Below are positions 41,696-51,059 of a DNA stretch of 64,000 bases, piece after piece. The notes under the pieces are model-generated. The model was given only the letters and a program-made list of their open reading frames with translations, was not told the origin of the DNA and searched no databases. Each line of letters begins with the position of its first letter. Within the stretch, counting starts at the first letter, position 1. Source of the DNA: Treponema sp. (GTDB taxonomy: Bacteria; Spirochaetota; Spirochaetia; Treponematales; Treponemataceae); assembly GCA_016296655.1 (NCBI GenBank), contig JAEDIW010000006.1, forward strand, positions 1-64,000, read 5' to 3'. A program made the translations under genes and the position numbers.

Positions 41696-44194
41696 ATGTT
41701 AGGTCAGCGAGAAGTAATACTTGTAGGATTAGGAAAATTTGGTGAATCAGTCTCAAATAATCTTGTACACATGATTGAAGAAAGGCGTGTACAGCTTGGT
41801 AAAATTGCAAATTCTGTAATTCTACATACGATTAATTTCGCTGACGATTTAGTATTCCATTCAACAGATTATATGAATGAAATACTAGAAACTGTAAAGG
41901 ATAGCGCTGCATATAAAAATGGTGAAAAATTCGATTTCATTTTTGCTGGTGACTTTTTTGAAAATGCTACTTCAAAATATGCTATTGATTTTGCCTATCT
42001 TCCTTATCTTTTACAACAAACAACAGCTTTTAAATTAGGTGAAGTAATTGGATTCTTTACTTTTGCTGCAGAACTTGGAATAACAGAAAAAATTCCTGAT
42101 GAGACTCTTGCTTTAATATGCAAACACTTTACACATTTGGATACGATTAATAAAAAAGATACTTATCAAGTTCCTTATAAAACTGTAATGGATAAGACAT
42201 TCAAAAATGTCGATTCTTCTGCAGGACCATTTAATCGTAATTATGTTCTTGTTACTCCAGGAAAGTCTAATGTTGTTGCTAATGAAACAGGCATCGTTTT
42301 TGCTGAACGTATTTTTTATGAACTTTTTTACATTTCTCAAAAATTAAGTGAGCAAAGTCATAATTATATTTCTGCAATAAATGATAGAAAAAACTCAGAA
42401 AAAAATCTGTCTTGTTTCTCAATGGTTCAAATACCACGAATCAATGAAGTACAGAAATATTATTTAAAATATTTATTTGAAGAAAAAATTGTTTCATCAT
42501 TCTTACAGGAACCAATAAAAGGTACAGACGGAGAATATTATCTTTCAAAGTTCTTTGAAATGATAGACATGTCTTACAAAGATGATAGTTTCCCTATTGA
42601 TAGAGCAGCAAAACTTTTTATAAACCGATATATAGAAAACTTTTCTCATCTGCTTACATATTATGTTAGTGGTGCTTATTCAGACTTTAAGGAATATATT
42701 GAAGACTGTAAAAAGAGATTAGAGAAAACAGTTTTTGACAGTTTGCCTCTTTACGATGATTTTGCACATAAAGAAATTGATTATTTATTCATTACATTAA
42801 AAGCTGGTTTTGAAAATCTTTTTAAGGTAGATAGAATTAACGGAAACTTTAAGACTTATATACAGTTCATAGAAGCTTTACAGAATAAACTTGAAAAATG
42901 GCAAGGTTCTTTAAAATCTATTTCTGAGGGAGTTGAACTTGTTGAACTGGAAGAAGAATTTAAGAGAGCTACAAAAAGAATTGAACATTTGCAAAAAAAG
43001 AAAATACTTTCTTTCTTAGTATTTAGAAATATCAGGCAGAAGCTTATTGAAAATGCAATTCTTTCTTTACCAATAGAAGAGTATCTTGAATCTCTTATAA
43101 AACAGAAACTGGCCAATTCATTCTATGAATATTGGAAAGCATTGTCTGAGCTTAAAAAATCACCTATTGAAGAGTGTAAAAGTATTCTGGAAAATCTTAA
43201 TAATCTGCAAAAAAGATTTGAAGGAAAAGAACAATACTTATTAAATAAAATAAAGTTCATAGAAAATATGAATGATTCTTATTATATACTTCCAATGTTT
43301 GAAGTTGCAGATGATTATGACAAACTTTTGGAAAGAATTAAGAATAGAAACTTTGGTCCTCATAATTCACAACGTATTAAGGATGCCGTTTCAAATGCAT
43401 TAAAACTTTATGTTGCTGAAAAAGATATTTATGGAATAACACAAAATCCTACAGAGTTCATCAATTTTATTGAGAATACTTTTATTCAAAATAATAAAAA
43501 GATATTTTCAGATATCGAAGAAAAGATTGATGAGTTTTACGATTTTTCAAAACGCGCTGTTGAAGAAACAAAATACAAAACTGAAAATATCAACAGCATT
43601 TCATTTGAAACAGCAGGTACTTCACTTTTCCAAAATGAAATAATACTTATACCAAGTAATATGAAGCCTGATTGTTTAAGTGAAGAAATTGATTCTAAAT
43701 TTGATTCTTCTCTTGAAAAACTTGAAATACCAAAAGATTTTACTATTGGTTCTGTAATGTATTTTAAGGATTATCTTTATATGAGTCAGAAGGATATGAA
43801 GAAAAAAGATTTCTTGGAAAACTATAAAAATCTTGAAACCTCTGAACCTAAATATGATAATTCATTAAAAGAAAAAACTGTACCATCTGCTTCAGATGAA
43901 AGCACAATAAATGAAAACGTTTCTGAATTATGGAAATACACTCGTTCTGCAATAATGTTTTATATGCAGTCTGAAGAATTAGTAAATCTTTATAATAAAG
44001 TATTTAATGATAACAAAGATATTTTATCTGATGAAGAAATTGACCATCTTTCAATGACAATACAATTGAAGGATGCCTTAAAAGAATTATCAGAAGAAAA
44101 GCTTTCAGAATTTGCAAAGGATAATGATATACGTCTTTGCGACAACCGAGAAAAACAAGAAAAATTAATTCTAAATGAACTAACAACGCGGTAG
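41696..44194 (+). CDS. System gene 5: large partner protein with GLGxxG start
   Basis: 832 residues. The first strand-loop EVILVGLGKFGESVSNNLVH parallels the GLGGTG loop of gene 4, and FDFIFAGDFFENATSKYAID could stand where the tubulin G-box would be, without its glycines. This looks like a second, degenerate tubulin-fold or Rossmann-type protein that could pair with gene 4. The middle (about 330-520) is strongly helical and charged (VELEEEFKRATKRIEHLQKK). No other domain is recognised. It begins 4 bp after gene 4, so the two are almost certainly made together. Confidence 0.7.
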   Translation: MLGQREVILVGLGKFGESVSNNLVHMIEERRVQLGKIANSVILHTINFADDLVFHSTDYMNEILETVKDSAAYKNGEKFDFIFAGDFFENATSKYAIDFAYLPYLLQQTTAFKLGEVIGFFTFAAELGITEKIPDETLALICKHFTHLDTINKKDTYQVPYKTVMDKTFKNVDSSAGPFNRNYVLVTPGKSNVVANETGIVFAERIFYELFYISQKLSEQSHNYISAINDRKNSEKNLSCFSMVQIPRINEVQKYYLKYLFEEKIVSSFLQEPIKGTDGEYYLSKFFEMIDMSYKDDSFPIDRAAKLFINRYIENFSHLLTYYVSGAYSDFKEYIEDCKKRLEKTVFDSLPLYDDFAHKEIDYLFITLKAGFENLFKVDRINGNFKTYIQFIEALQNKLEKWQGSLKSISEGVELVELEEEFKRATKRIEHLQKKKILSFLVFRNIRQKLIENAILSLPIEEYLESLIKQKLANSFYEYWKALSELKKSPIEECKSILENLNNLQKRFEGKEQYLLNKIKFIENMNDSYYILPMFEVADDYDKLLERIKNRNFGPHNSQRIKDAVSNALKLYVAEKDIYGITQNPTEFINFIENTFIQNNKKIFSDIEEKIDEFYDFSKRAVEETKYKTENINSISFETAGTSLFQNEIILIPSNMKPDCLSEEIDSKFDSSLEKLEIPKDFTIGSVMYFKDYLYMSQKDMKKKDFLENYKNLETSEPKYDNSLKEKTVPSASDESTINENVSELWKYTRSAIMFYMQSEELVNLYNKVFNDNKDILSDEEIDHLSMTIQLKDALKELSEEKLSEFAKDNDIRLCDNREKQEKLILNELTTR

Positions 44195-44201
44195 AGGAAA
44201 A

Positions 44202-45884
44202 ATGGAAAATATTGTTGGAATTGATTTAGGTACAACGAATTGTTCAATAACTGCAATTGATGAAAATGGTAAAACAAGATTAATTAAAAACAAACATGGT
44301 GAATATATAACTCCATCTGCAGTGTATTTTGGAAAAGACAAAAGTAATTTGCTAATCGGAAAAGAAGCAAAACAGATGTCTAATACAGATCCAGATAATT
44401 TAGTTCTCTTTGTAAAAAGAGAAATGGGAAAAAAGAAAGAAGAAGTACGTGGTGAAAACAAAGGTTTTGCTCCATATCATCCTTATGACTTCTGGAATAA
44501 AATTTGGGCACCTGAAGAAATATCAGCTTTAATTTTAAAACAATTAAAAGAAGATGCTGAAAAGGAATTAGGTTCAACTGTTAAGAAAGCTGTAATTACT
44601 TGCCCTGCATATTTTGGTGATGCAGAAAAAAATGCGACTAAACAAGCTGGTGAAATTGCCGGCTTTGAAGTGCTTGAAGTTATTCCGGAACCAACAGCTG
44701 CATCTCTTTCATATGCTGCATTAACTAAAAAGAATGAAACTGTTCTTGTTTTTGATTTAGGTGGTGGAACCTTTGATGTAACAATCTTAAAAATTTCTGA
44801 TGGTTCTAATGGTAGAACTGTAAATATGATTGCTACAGATGGTGACCATAAATTAGGTGGAAAAGATTGGGATGACTTTATTATGAGCTATATGGAAGAT
44901 ATGTTTGAAAAAAAATGGCATATCGAATTATATAGTGAACCCAAAAATCTTACATCTGTAATGTATGGTAAATTACGAATTGATGTTGAGAAAGCTAAAG
45001 TTGCATTGTTTAAAGAAAATGCTAAATCAACAGCAATTACCTTAGAATATGGTGGAAAACGATTAACTCAGGAAATATCTCGAGCATTATATGCCCAGAA
45101 GACATTAAAACTTACAGAGCAATGTAAAGCATATTGTAATATAGTTCTCAATGAAGCTGGAATGTCATGGGATAATATTGATACAGTACTTATGATAGGA
45201 AGTATGAGTAACTGTACTACAATACAGAATGCTCTTAAAGAATGGTCTTGTAAAGACATCAACTTTGGACTTATTAATCCTAAAACTTGTGTAAGTGAAG
45301 GTGCTGCAATAAAGGCACATATACTTGAAGGTGGAAATACTGTAAAAATAATTGAAAATCAGAATAGCCATGCAGCTGACTTTGAACAAACAGAAGAAAG
45401 CAAAAAAGAAATTGCTGAAGAGCAAGACAATGGCAAACGAATAGAACAGAAATTTGATAATCAAGATATTAAAAGTGTCCTTTCCGCTTCAATTGGAATA
45501 TTAGCAAAGAAAAAAGATGGTTCACCTTTTGTTTATAAATTATTAAAAAAGAATATGGCTTATCCAACAGAAAAGAAGCAAGTATTCCGTGTACCAACTG
45601 ATAAGGCTGAAAGACAAAGTATAACTGTTTACGAAGGAGAATCTGATAATTCAGAAAATTGTAATTTACTGGGAACAGTTGAACTTAAACTCGATGGTAA
45701 ACTGAGTTTCGGAGAACCAATTGAAGTAACTCTTATTAAAGATAAAAATGGAATATTGCAAGTTGAAGCAATTCACCAGCAATCAGGTATTCATATTAAA
45801 TCTGAAATAAAAAGAGAAAATGGACTTTCTGAAAATGATGTAAAAAACTCTACCGATGAAATGGAAGAGCTCTGGCTGGCATAA
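44202..45884 (+). CDS. System gene 6: dedicated Hsp70 (DnaK-like)
   Basis: 560 residues. The ATPase domain (1-375) has phosphate-1 IVGIDLGTTNCSIT, EPTAASLSYAA, phosphate-2 DLGGGTFDVTIL (near 185) and a diverged adenosine motif MIGSMSNCTTIQNALKE, where DnaK has VGGSTRMP. After an acidic linker, a short beta-rich C-terminal part (about 440-545) resembles a substrate-binding domain without the helical lid. It is not the housekeeping DnaK: it is shorter and lies inside the operon, 7 bp after gene 5. It is likely specialised for assembling or remodelling the tubulin-like or motor components. Confidence 0.92.
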   Translation: MENIVGIDLGTTNCSITAIDENGKTRLIKNKHGEYITPSAVYFGKDKSNLLIGKEAKQMSNTDPDNLVLFVKREMGKKKEEVRGENKGFAPYHPYDFWNKIWAPEEISALILKQLKEDAEKELGSTVKKAVITCPAYFGDAEKNATKQAGEIAGFEVLEVIPEPTAASLSYAALTKKNETVLVFDLGGGTFDVTILKISDGSNGRTVNMIATDGDHKLGGKDWDDFIMSYMEDMFEKKWHIELYSEPKNLTSVMYGKLRIDVEKAKVALFKENAKSTAITLEYGGKRLTQEISRALYAQKTLKLTEQCKAYCNIVLNEAGMSWDNIDTVLMIGSMSNCTTIQNALKEWSCKDINFGLINPKTCVSEGAAIKAHILEGGNTVKIIENQNSHAADFEQTEESKKEIAEEQDNGKRIEQKFDNQDIKSVLSASIGILAKKKDGSPFVYKLLKKNMAYPTEKKQVFRVPTDKAERQSITVYEGESDNSENCNLLGTVELKLDGKLSFGEPIEVTLIKDKNGILQVEAIHQQSGIHIKSEIKRENGLSENDVKNSTDEMEELWLA

Positions 45885-45886
45885 AT

Positions 45887-47662
45887 ATGGATTTTGAAGA
45901 AGAAATATTCTTAGCAGATAATAATGATTCCTCTGACATTTTCTTTGCTGATGATTCAACAGAAAAAAATCAAGAAAGGCAAACTTCAATAAATACAAAC
46001 AAATATGAAGTTGATGATGTTTATTCATTATTAAAAATAGCTGAGAAAGATGAAAAAACTGATTTTAAGGTATATTTTAGAGATAACCCAGAAATATTCA
46101 AAATTGCTAATGTTGATTATTTTGAAACATTAACACCAGAACAATATGCCCAGTTTGAAACTAAATGTGAACAACTGATTGTGCAGGCAAAAGCTATATG
46201 GAATTCTCCAAAATTAAATTATAAAATAGCTGAACTCGATGATGCGCTTGGAACTTTAAAAGCTATTTTTCGAACAGATGTAGCTACTAATTCTTTTATT
46301 AAACAACTTCGCCATCAATTATCTTTACAACTCAATGGAAGCTTCCAAGAAAAGGCCAAAGATAAGATTCTTGAAGTTTCAGAAATACAAGAACTTATAG
46401 ATATAGCATATGCAATTCATCTTATAAAAAGAGAAACAGATAGAAAACAAATAATTGAATGGATTAAAAAGGAATGTGAAAAAAACAATTGTGTAATCGA
46501 ATCATTCCAACAAAGTTTCATTCGGCATACAAAAGATAAATCAAAACTTAAACGTTTAGATACTGAGTTATGCAAAAATAAATTATTTAATGAATATAAA
46601 AATCTTTATAATTTATCTTTACAACTAAATAAGACTGATGACAAAAAAACTGACTCAGAATTATATGAAGAAATGTATCAGTCCTTAATTCATGAAAATG
46701 TATTATTAAATAATATTCAAATTTATATTGATGATTTTTACGAAGTTGAAAAAAATGAAGGAAAATATAATTTTGCATTAGCATTAAATGATGAATATTA
46801 TTATTACTTAAAAGGAACAGCAATACACACTTATCAATTTACAGAAAACCAATGGATTGACTTTATTCGTAAACAAGGTCTCAAAAAAACTGATGATGCA
46901 TCTGTAGCTTTTATTATGGGAACAGAAAAAGCCTCAACACTTGCAGGACTTGCAAAACTCCTTGAAGATAATCCAAACATGGCTCTTAGTAGAATAAGAG
47001 CTGGAGATGTTGAAACATATCTTTCACACATTGGACAACTACAGTTATCCAAATTACTTTCTGCAAAAAAAGAAGAATTAAAAAATGATACAGATCTTCT
47101 TGTTCAGGCTGTTGTAGCTTTACTACGAGGAATTGAATTACAAGATAAACAGGTTGATGAAGAAAAAGTAAACGAAACTGATAGTCTTATTCCATTGATT
47201 GAAAGAAAAGCATCTCATCAAGAAATAGTTGATTATTTATTACGACGTAAACAATTTGAGAGATTGAATAAAAAGATTCTTTCAAATGATACAAATGAAC
47301 ATAAGGAATTAGAGAACTACCTTTTAGAGACTGGATTTTCTTTTCAAAAAATTTGCTTAAATTATCTTAATGAGTTTACAGAAGAAAATAATGCATCTGT
47401 TTATAAAAATATGTATGAAACTTATGCAAAATATATTTTGGATTCATTACTTAAGCAAAATGATGCTAATACAATAATAAATGTATTAAAACCTATTTTA
47501 TCTATTGGAAAAAATAAGGGAATAATTTCAGATATATTTATGAATGAATTAAGAGACTGTGAGCAGAAATTAATTGAAAAATTAAATGATGATAAATTAA
47601 CTTTTCTTGAAAATCAAAAAATAAAACGTAAAAAATCAATTTTTGGTTTTAAGAATAAATAA
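45887..47662 (+). CDS. System gene 7: large helical protein of unknown function
   Basis: 591 residues, no signal peptide, no membrane segment. The N-terminal 40 residues are very acidic (MDFEEEIFLADNNDSSDIFF), and most of the rest is predicted helical. A middle segment, IMGTEKASTLAGLAKLLEDN followed by MALSRIRAGDVETYLSHIG, repeats a helix pattern that could be HEAT-like. The C-terminus is basic (KIKRKKSIFGFKNK). It begins 2 bp after the Hsp70 gene, so it may be a client or J-domain-less partner of it. I recognise no family. Confidence 0.75.
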   Translation: MDFEEEIFLADNNDSSDIFFADDSTEKNQERQTSINTNKYEVDDVYSLLKIAEKDEKTDFKVYFRDNPEIFKIANVDYFETLTPEQYAQFETKCEQLIVQAKAIWNSPKLNYKIAELDDALGTLKAIFRTDVATNSFIKQLRHQLSLQLNGSFQEKAKDKILEVSEIQELIDIAYAIHLIKRETDRKQIIEWIKKECEKNNCVIESFQQSFIRHTKDKSKLKRLDTELCKNKLFNEYKNLYNLSLQLNKTDDKKTDSELYEEMYQSLIHENVLLNNIQIYIDDFYEVEKNEGKYNFALALNDEYYYYLKGTAIHTYQFTENQWIDFIRKQGLKKTDDASVAFIMGTEKASTLAGLAKLLEDNPNMALSRIRAGDVETYLSHIGQLQLSKLLSAKKEELKNDTDLLVQAVVALLRGIELQDKQVDEEKVNETDSLIPLIERKASHQEIVDYLLRRKQFERLNKKILSNDTNEHKELENYLLETGFSFQKICLNYLNEFTEENNASVYKNMYETYAKYILDSLLKQNDANTIINVLKPILSIGKNKGIISDIFMNELRDCEQKLIEKLNDDKLTFLENQKIKRKKSIFGFKNK

Positions 47663-47673
47663 GAGGATGTTAT

Positions 47674-49593
47674 ATGAACGAAGAAGAAAATATCAAAGAT
47701 CAGGAAAATATCAATGAAGAGCCATGGGAAGATGAAGAATCATACCAAGCCCAATCTACAGAGAATGATACTAATCAAATAGAAACAGCTTCTGAAGCAA
47801 CATCAATTGAGACAGAACCTGAAAAAACAAAAACACCAAAGATTTCTCAAACGACTATTGGATTTATAATAAACGGCATTTTATCATTTTTAGCATTAAA
47901 ATATATTGTGCCATCAAGTACAAGTGATGTTTTTTATAAATTTTATTTTATTCTTTTTATAGCTTTTGAAATTGGTGTATGTTATGTTTTTGCAAACAAA
48001 AGTATATATTTATTAAAGACCTTTGCAAAACCTGAAAAAACAAAAACACCAAAGATTTCTCAAACGACTATTGGATTTATAATAACACTGGTAACTGCCG
48101 GCATTTTATCATTTTTAGCATTAAAATATATTGTGCCATCAAGTACAAGTGATGTTTTTTATAAATTTTATTTTATTCTTTTTATAATTTTTGAAATTGG
48201 TGTAATTCTATGTTATGTTTTTGCAAACAGAAGTATATATTTATTAAAGACCTTTGCAAAAAATGTAAATGAAAATAAAGGTAGATTTTCTAGTCTTAAT
48301 TCAAAAAACAAAAAAGTAAACGATGTATGTAATGCATATAAGAAATCATTCTTAGTTAGTGATGACGAAGATTATCATAAGACAAGGGCAAACTCTGATT
48401 TATATTTTGGACCTGAAACTTGGCTACAGGATACTAATCCTTTACCAATACAAGCTTTCTTAAAGATTATTCCAGGAACCTTTATTGGATTTGGTATACT
48501 TGGTACTTTCATTGGATTTGCAGGTGGTATAAGTTCTATTGACCTTTCTAATTCAGAAAGGCTACTTGGTAGTGTAGAACAATTGGTAGGTGGCTTAAGA
48601 AATGCATTCAATACTTCAATTGTTGGAATGCTTGCTTCTATGTTTTGTAACTTTTTTTTAATACATCCGCTATTTAATAGATTGGATGCTGAATCAAAAG
48701 AATTCTGTGACTATCTTGATAATCAATTTTATGTAACTGAAGTAGATGCAATGGCAATTATTGATGAAAACAATAATAAGATTCCTTTCCCTGTTGTACT
48801 TACACAAATTCTAACTAGATTGGAAGGTGTTTCATCAAATATCAATTCAATGGGGCTTAGTATTGGAGATCAAGTAACAAAATCTGTTAAAGAAACATTG
48901 GATAAAACTATTGAAAAGATTATTAAAGAAGAAATTCAAAAACTCAAAACAGATTTGAATGCATCTATTAAGTTGCTTGAAGAATGCCAGACAAGTTTAC
49001 AAAATGCACCTCAGCAGTTAAAAGAAGCTGCAACTGTTATTGAGAATTCAGCTAAGAACTCTTCTGAAATATTTGAAAACTTTAGTGACAGTTTAATTGA
49101 TATTAAGAATGCAGTTGCTTTATTACCAGATGATTTTAAGAATGTAAATGAATCATTTAGTAGTACAGTAAATAAACTTTCTGATAATCAAAGCACATTG
49201 GCAACAGCCATTACAGAAGCTTCTGATGCCTTTGAAAAAACAACAGAAATTAGTCAGTCACTTTCTGATTCTTATGATGAACAGACTAAGAAAATTAATG
49301 AATCTATTTCTAGATTCTCCGATATCCTTAATGAATACAAAGAAACAAGTAAAGAAAGCAAAGTACTCCTTGAAGGTTATAAAGGTATGGATATTAATAT
49401 CGCAAAAATCTTCAATCAGATTAATAAAAATACAGAAGGATATTCTAAAATTATTGGCGACAGCTTAGAAAAATATCTTAAAGGCTTCAAAGATGCAACA
49501 AAGGATATATCAAAGCAATTTGCAGATGCAACTTTAGCTTTGAGTGAAGAAGTTAGACGCCTTAATGGTGCAAGTGATTCAACAAAGGCATAG
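47674..49593 (+). CDS. System gene 8: MotA/TolQ/ExbB-type channel protein with long tail (ZorA-like)
   Basis: 639 residues. An acidic N-terminus is followed by a tandem pair of two-helix units (residues 49-119 and 120-196). The MotA/ExbB core is at 257-335: IIPGTFIGFGILGTFIGFAG and LRNAFNTSIVGMLASMFCNF. A cytoplasmic tail of about 300 residues with coiled-coil pattern follows. Stator proteins of this family conduct ions with a MotB/ExbD partner, which here is the next gene. The long tail is a feature shared with ZorA of Zorya defence, where the tail transmits signals to effectors. 11 bp separate it from gene 7. Confidence 0.88.
   Translation: MNEEENIKDQENINEEPWEDEESYQAQSTENDTNQIETASEATSIETEPEKTKTPKISQTTIGFIINGILSFLALKYIVPSSTSDVFYKFYFILFIAFEIGVCYVFANKSIYLLKTFAKPEKTKTPKISQTTIGFIITLVTAGILSFLALKYIVPSSTSDVFYKFYFILFIIFEIGVILCYVFANRSIYLLKTFAKNVNENKGRFSSLNSKNKKVNDVCNAYKKSFLVSDDEDYHKTRANSDLYFGPETWLQDTNPLPIQAFLKIIPGTFIGFGILGTFIGFAGGISSIDLSNSERLLGSVEQLVGGLRNAFNTSIVGMLASMFCNFFLIHPLFNRLDAESKEFCDYLDNQFYVTEVDAMAIIDENNNKIPFPVVLTQILTRLEGVSSNINSMGLSIGDQVTKSVKETLDKTIEKIIKEEIQKLKTDLNASIKLLEECQTSLQNAPQQLKEAATVIENSAKNSSEIFENFSDSLIDIKNAVALLPDDFKNVNESFSSTVNKLSDNQSTLATAITEASDAFEKTTEISQSLSDSYDEQTKKINESISRFSDILNEYKETSKESKVLLEGYKGMDINIAKIFNQINKNTEGYSKIIGDSLEKYLKGFKDATKDISKQFADATLALSEEVRRLNGASDSTKA
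47818..48261 (+). repeat. In-frame tandem duplication inside the MotA-like gene
   Basis: 47818-48030 (71 codons) and 48031-48261 (77 codons) are nearly identical. The first lacks 12 bases (ITLVTAGI becomes INGI) and 6 bases (VILCYV becomes VCYV); otherwise only a few substitutions differ. Each unit encodes a TKTPKISQ linker and two transmembrane helices. Confidence 0.95.
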
Positions 49594-49596
49594 CAT

Positions 49597-50358
49597 ATGA
49601 GAACAAAGCGTTTTAGATATTTTGAAGGTGATGGCGGATATGACTTATCAATCAGTGATTTGATGTCTGCTCTTTGCTGTATATTTATACTTGTTACAAT
49701 TTCAATTGTTGTTTCCCTAAAAGAAAAGAATTCTCTTGCTGATAAATATCAGGAATTACAGCAAGACTTGTTCCTAGATTTACGTGATGAAATGGGTGCT
49801 GATTTAGAAAAATGGGGTGCAACAATAGATCCTGATACACTTACAATTCGATTCTCCAGTGATGATGGTTTTGATGCTCGAAGTCCAGAATTGAAACCAG
49901 GATACAAAAAAGTTTTACAAGAATTTTTCCCTAAATTAGTTTCAATATTGCAACAAGATAAATATAAAAATGAAATTGAAGAAATTCGCATTGAAGGTTT
50001 TACAGCTCCTGATAGAACTGACCCACAAGGTGAAGGTAGTGAACATGACTATACTTCTGGTATTGAATTAAGCCAGGAACGAACTATGAACGTTCTTTTA
50101 TATTGTCTTGAAAATACTAACTATTCACAAGAAACTGATCCTGCGAAAAAAGAACAGAAAAAAGAATGGATAAGAAAGCATATAGTTTCAAATGGTTATT
50201 CACTTTCACGTCCATTAGGTAATGATGGAAAACTAATCGAAGAAAATCGAAAACTTACAGATGAAGAAAAAGCAGCTTCAAGACGTGTTGAGTTTAGAAT
50301 TAAAACAAATTCAGACAAGATTGTACAGCAATTTCAGAAGGCTAAGGATTCAAATTAA
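49597..50358 (+). CDS. System gene 9: MotB/OmpA-type peptidoglycan-binding partner (ZorB-like)
   Basis: 253 residues. One transmembrane helix (about 21-41) begins with Asp21 in LSISDLMSALCCIFILVTI; an acid at this place is the ion-binding residue of MotB and ZorB. The periplasmic part has an OmpA-like fold: IEEIRIEGFTAPD, a loop, ELSQERTMNVLLYCL and the closing SRRVEFRIKT arginine region that binds peptidoglycan. It starts 3 bp after gene 8, as stator pairs do. The two should form an ion-driven complex anchored in the cell wall. Confidence 0.9.
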   Translation: MRTKRFRYFEGDGGYDLSISDLMSALCCIFILVTISIVVSLKEKNSLADKYQELQQDLFLDLRDEMGADLEKWGATIDPDTLTIRFSSDDGFDARSPELKPGYKKVLQEFFPKLVSILQQDKYKNEIEEIRIEGFTAPDRTDPQGEGSEHDYTSGIELSQERTMNVLLYCLENTNYSQETDPAKKEQKKEWIRKHIVSNGYSLSRPLGNDGKLIEENRKLTDEEKAASRRVEFRIKTNSDKIVQQFQKAKDSN

Positions 50359-51059
50359 TGGAAAGTATTTCAGCTCTTGAAAACTTAGAAGAAAATATCT
50401 CAAAAAGTAATAGTTATGCGAATGAATATAATGACTTTATGTCAAAAAAGAAAATTGACACTATTGAGAAAACTATTTTAGAGATAAAAGAAACTTTTAA
50501 GATTGATTATACAATTCCTCTTAAGATGACAAAAAAAGAAGAGCAAGAACTACGAAAACTTGTTTTAGAATTTGTAAGAGAAAAGAAAGATAATTTCAAT
50601 TCACATTATATACAATTACTTGCATGGCATATTCATGAATTAGATGTTTTACCAGTGAAAAAACATGGTGTAGTACATAATATGACTATTTTTGAATATT
50701 CACCAAGTTCTCTTATTCCAATTACTGCTACAAACAGAATTTTCGGATTATTTTTGCCTAAAAGAATAGAAAGTGAAAAAGTCTCAACTGCTTTAGTTCT
50801 CAACTACTTAAATAATTATGAACATGCTTCTGCTCGTTTTATGAATGTTTTAAATTCATATTTAAAAAGAATTCATTTTTCAAAAAATACTGATGTTTAT
50901 TTTAATTTCTTGAATGTTGTAAATTATATCGAAAAGAAAACACCGGCAACAAATATAAGCTATTTTGAAAGATTGAAAATTATGGGAATTCGCGAAAATA
51001 CTATTCATACAAAATATTTTATTAATGCATTAAAAGGTTATAAAGGATATGAATATTAA
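50358..51059 (+). CDS. System gene 10: unknown protein
   Basis: 233 residues, soluble, mostly helical, no recognised family. The C-terminal half (FGLFLPKRIESEKVSTALVL and SYFERLKIMGIRENTIHTKY) is basic with several aromatic residues. A weak comparison with the EH-signature type ZorC proteins was considered, but no specific motif supports it. The start codon overlaps the stop of the MotB-like gene (TAATG), so it is translationally coupled to the motor. Confidence 0.7.
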   Translation: MESISALENLEENISKSNSYANEYNDFMSKKKIDTIEKTILEIKETFKIDYTIPLKMTKKEEQELRKLVLEFVREKKDNFNSHYIQLLAWHIHELDVLPVKKHGVVHNMTIFEYSPSSLIPITATNRIFGLFLPKRIESEKVSTALVLNYLNNYEHASARFMNVLNSYLKRIHFSKNTDVYFNFLNVVNYIEKKTPATNISYFERLKIMGIRENTIHTKYFINALKGYKGYEY

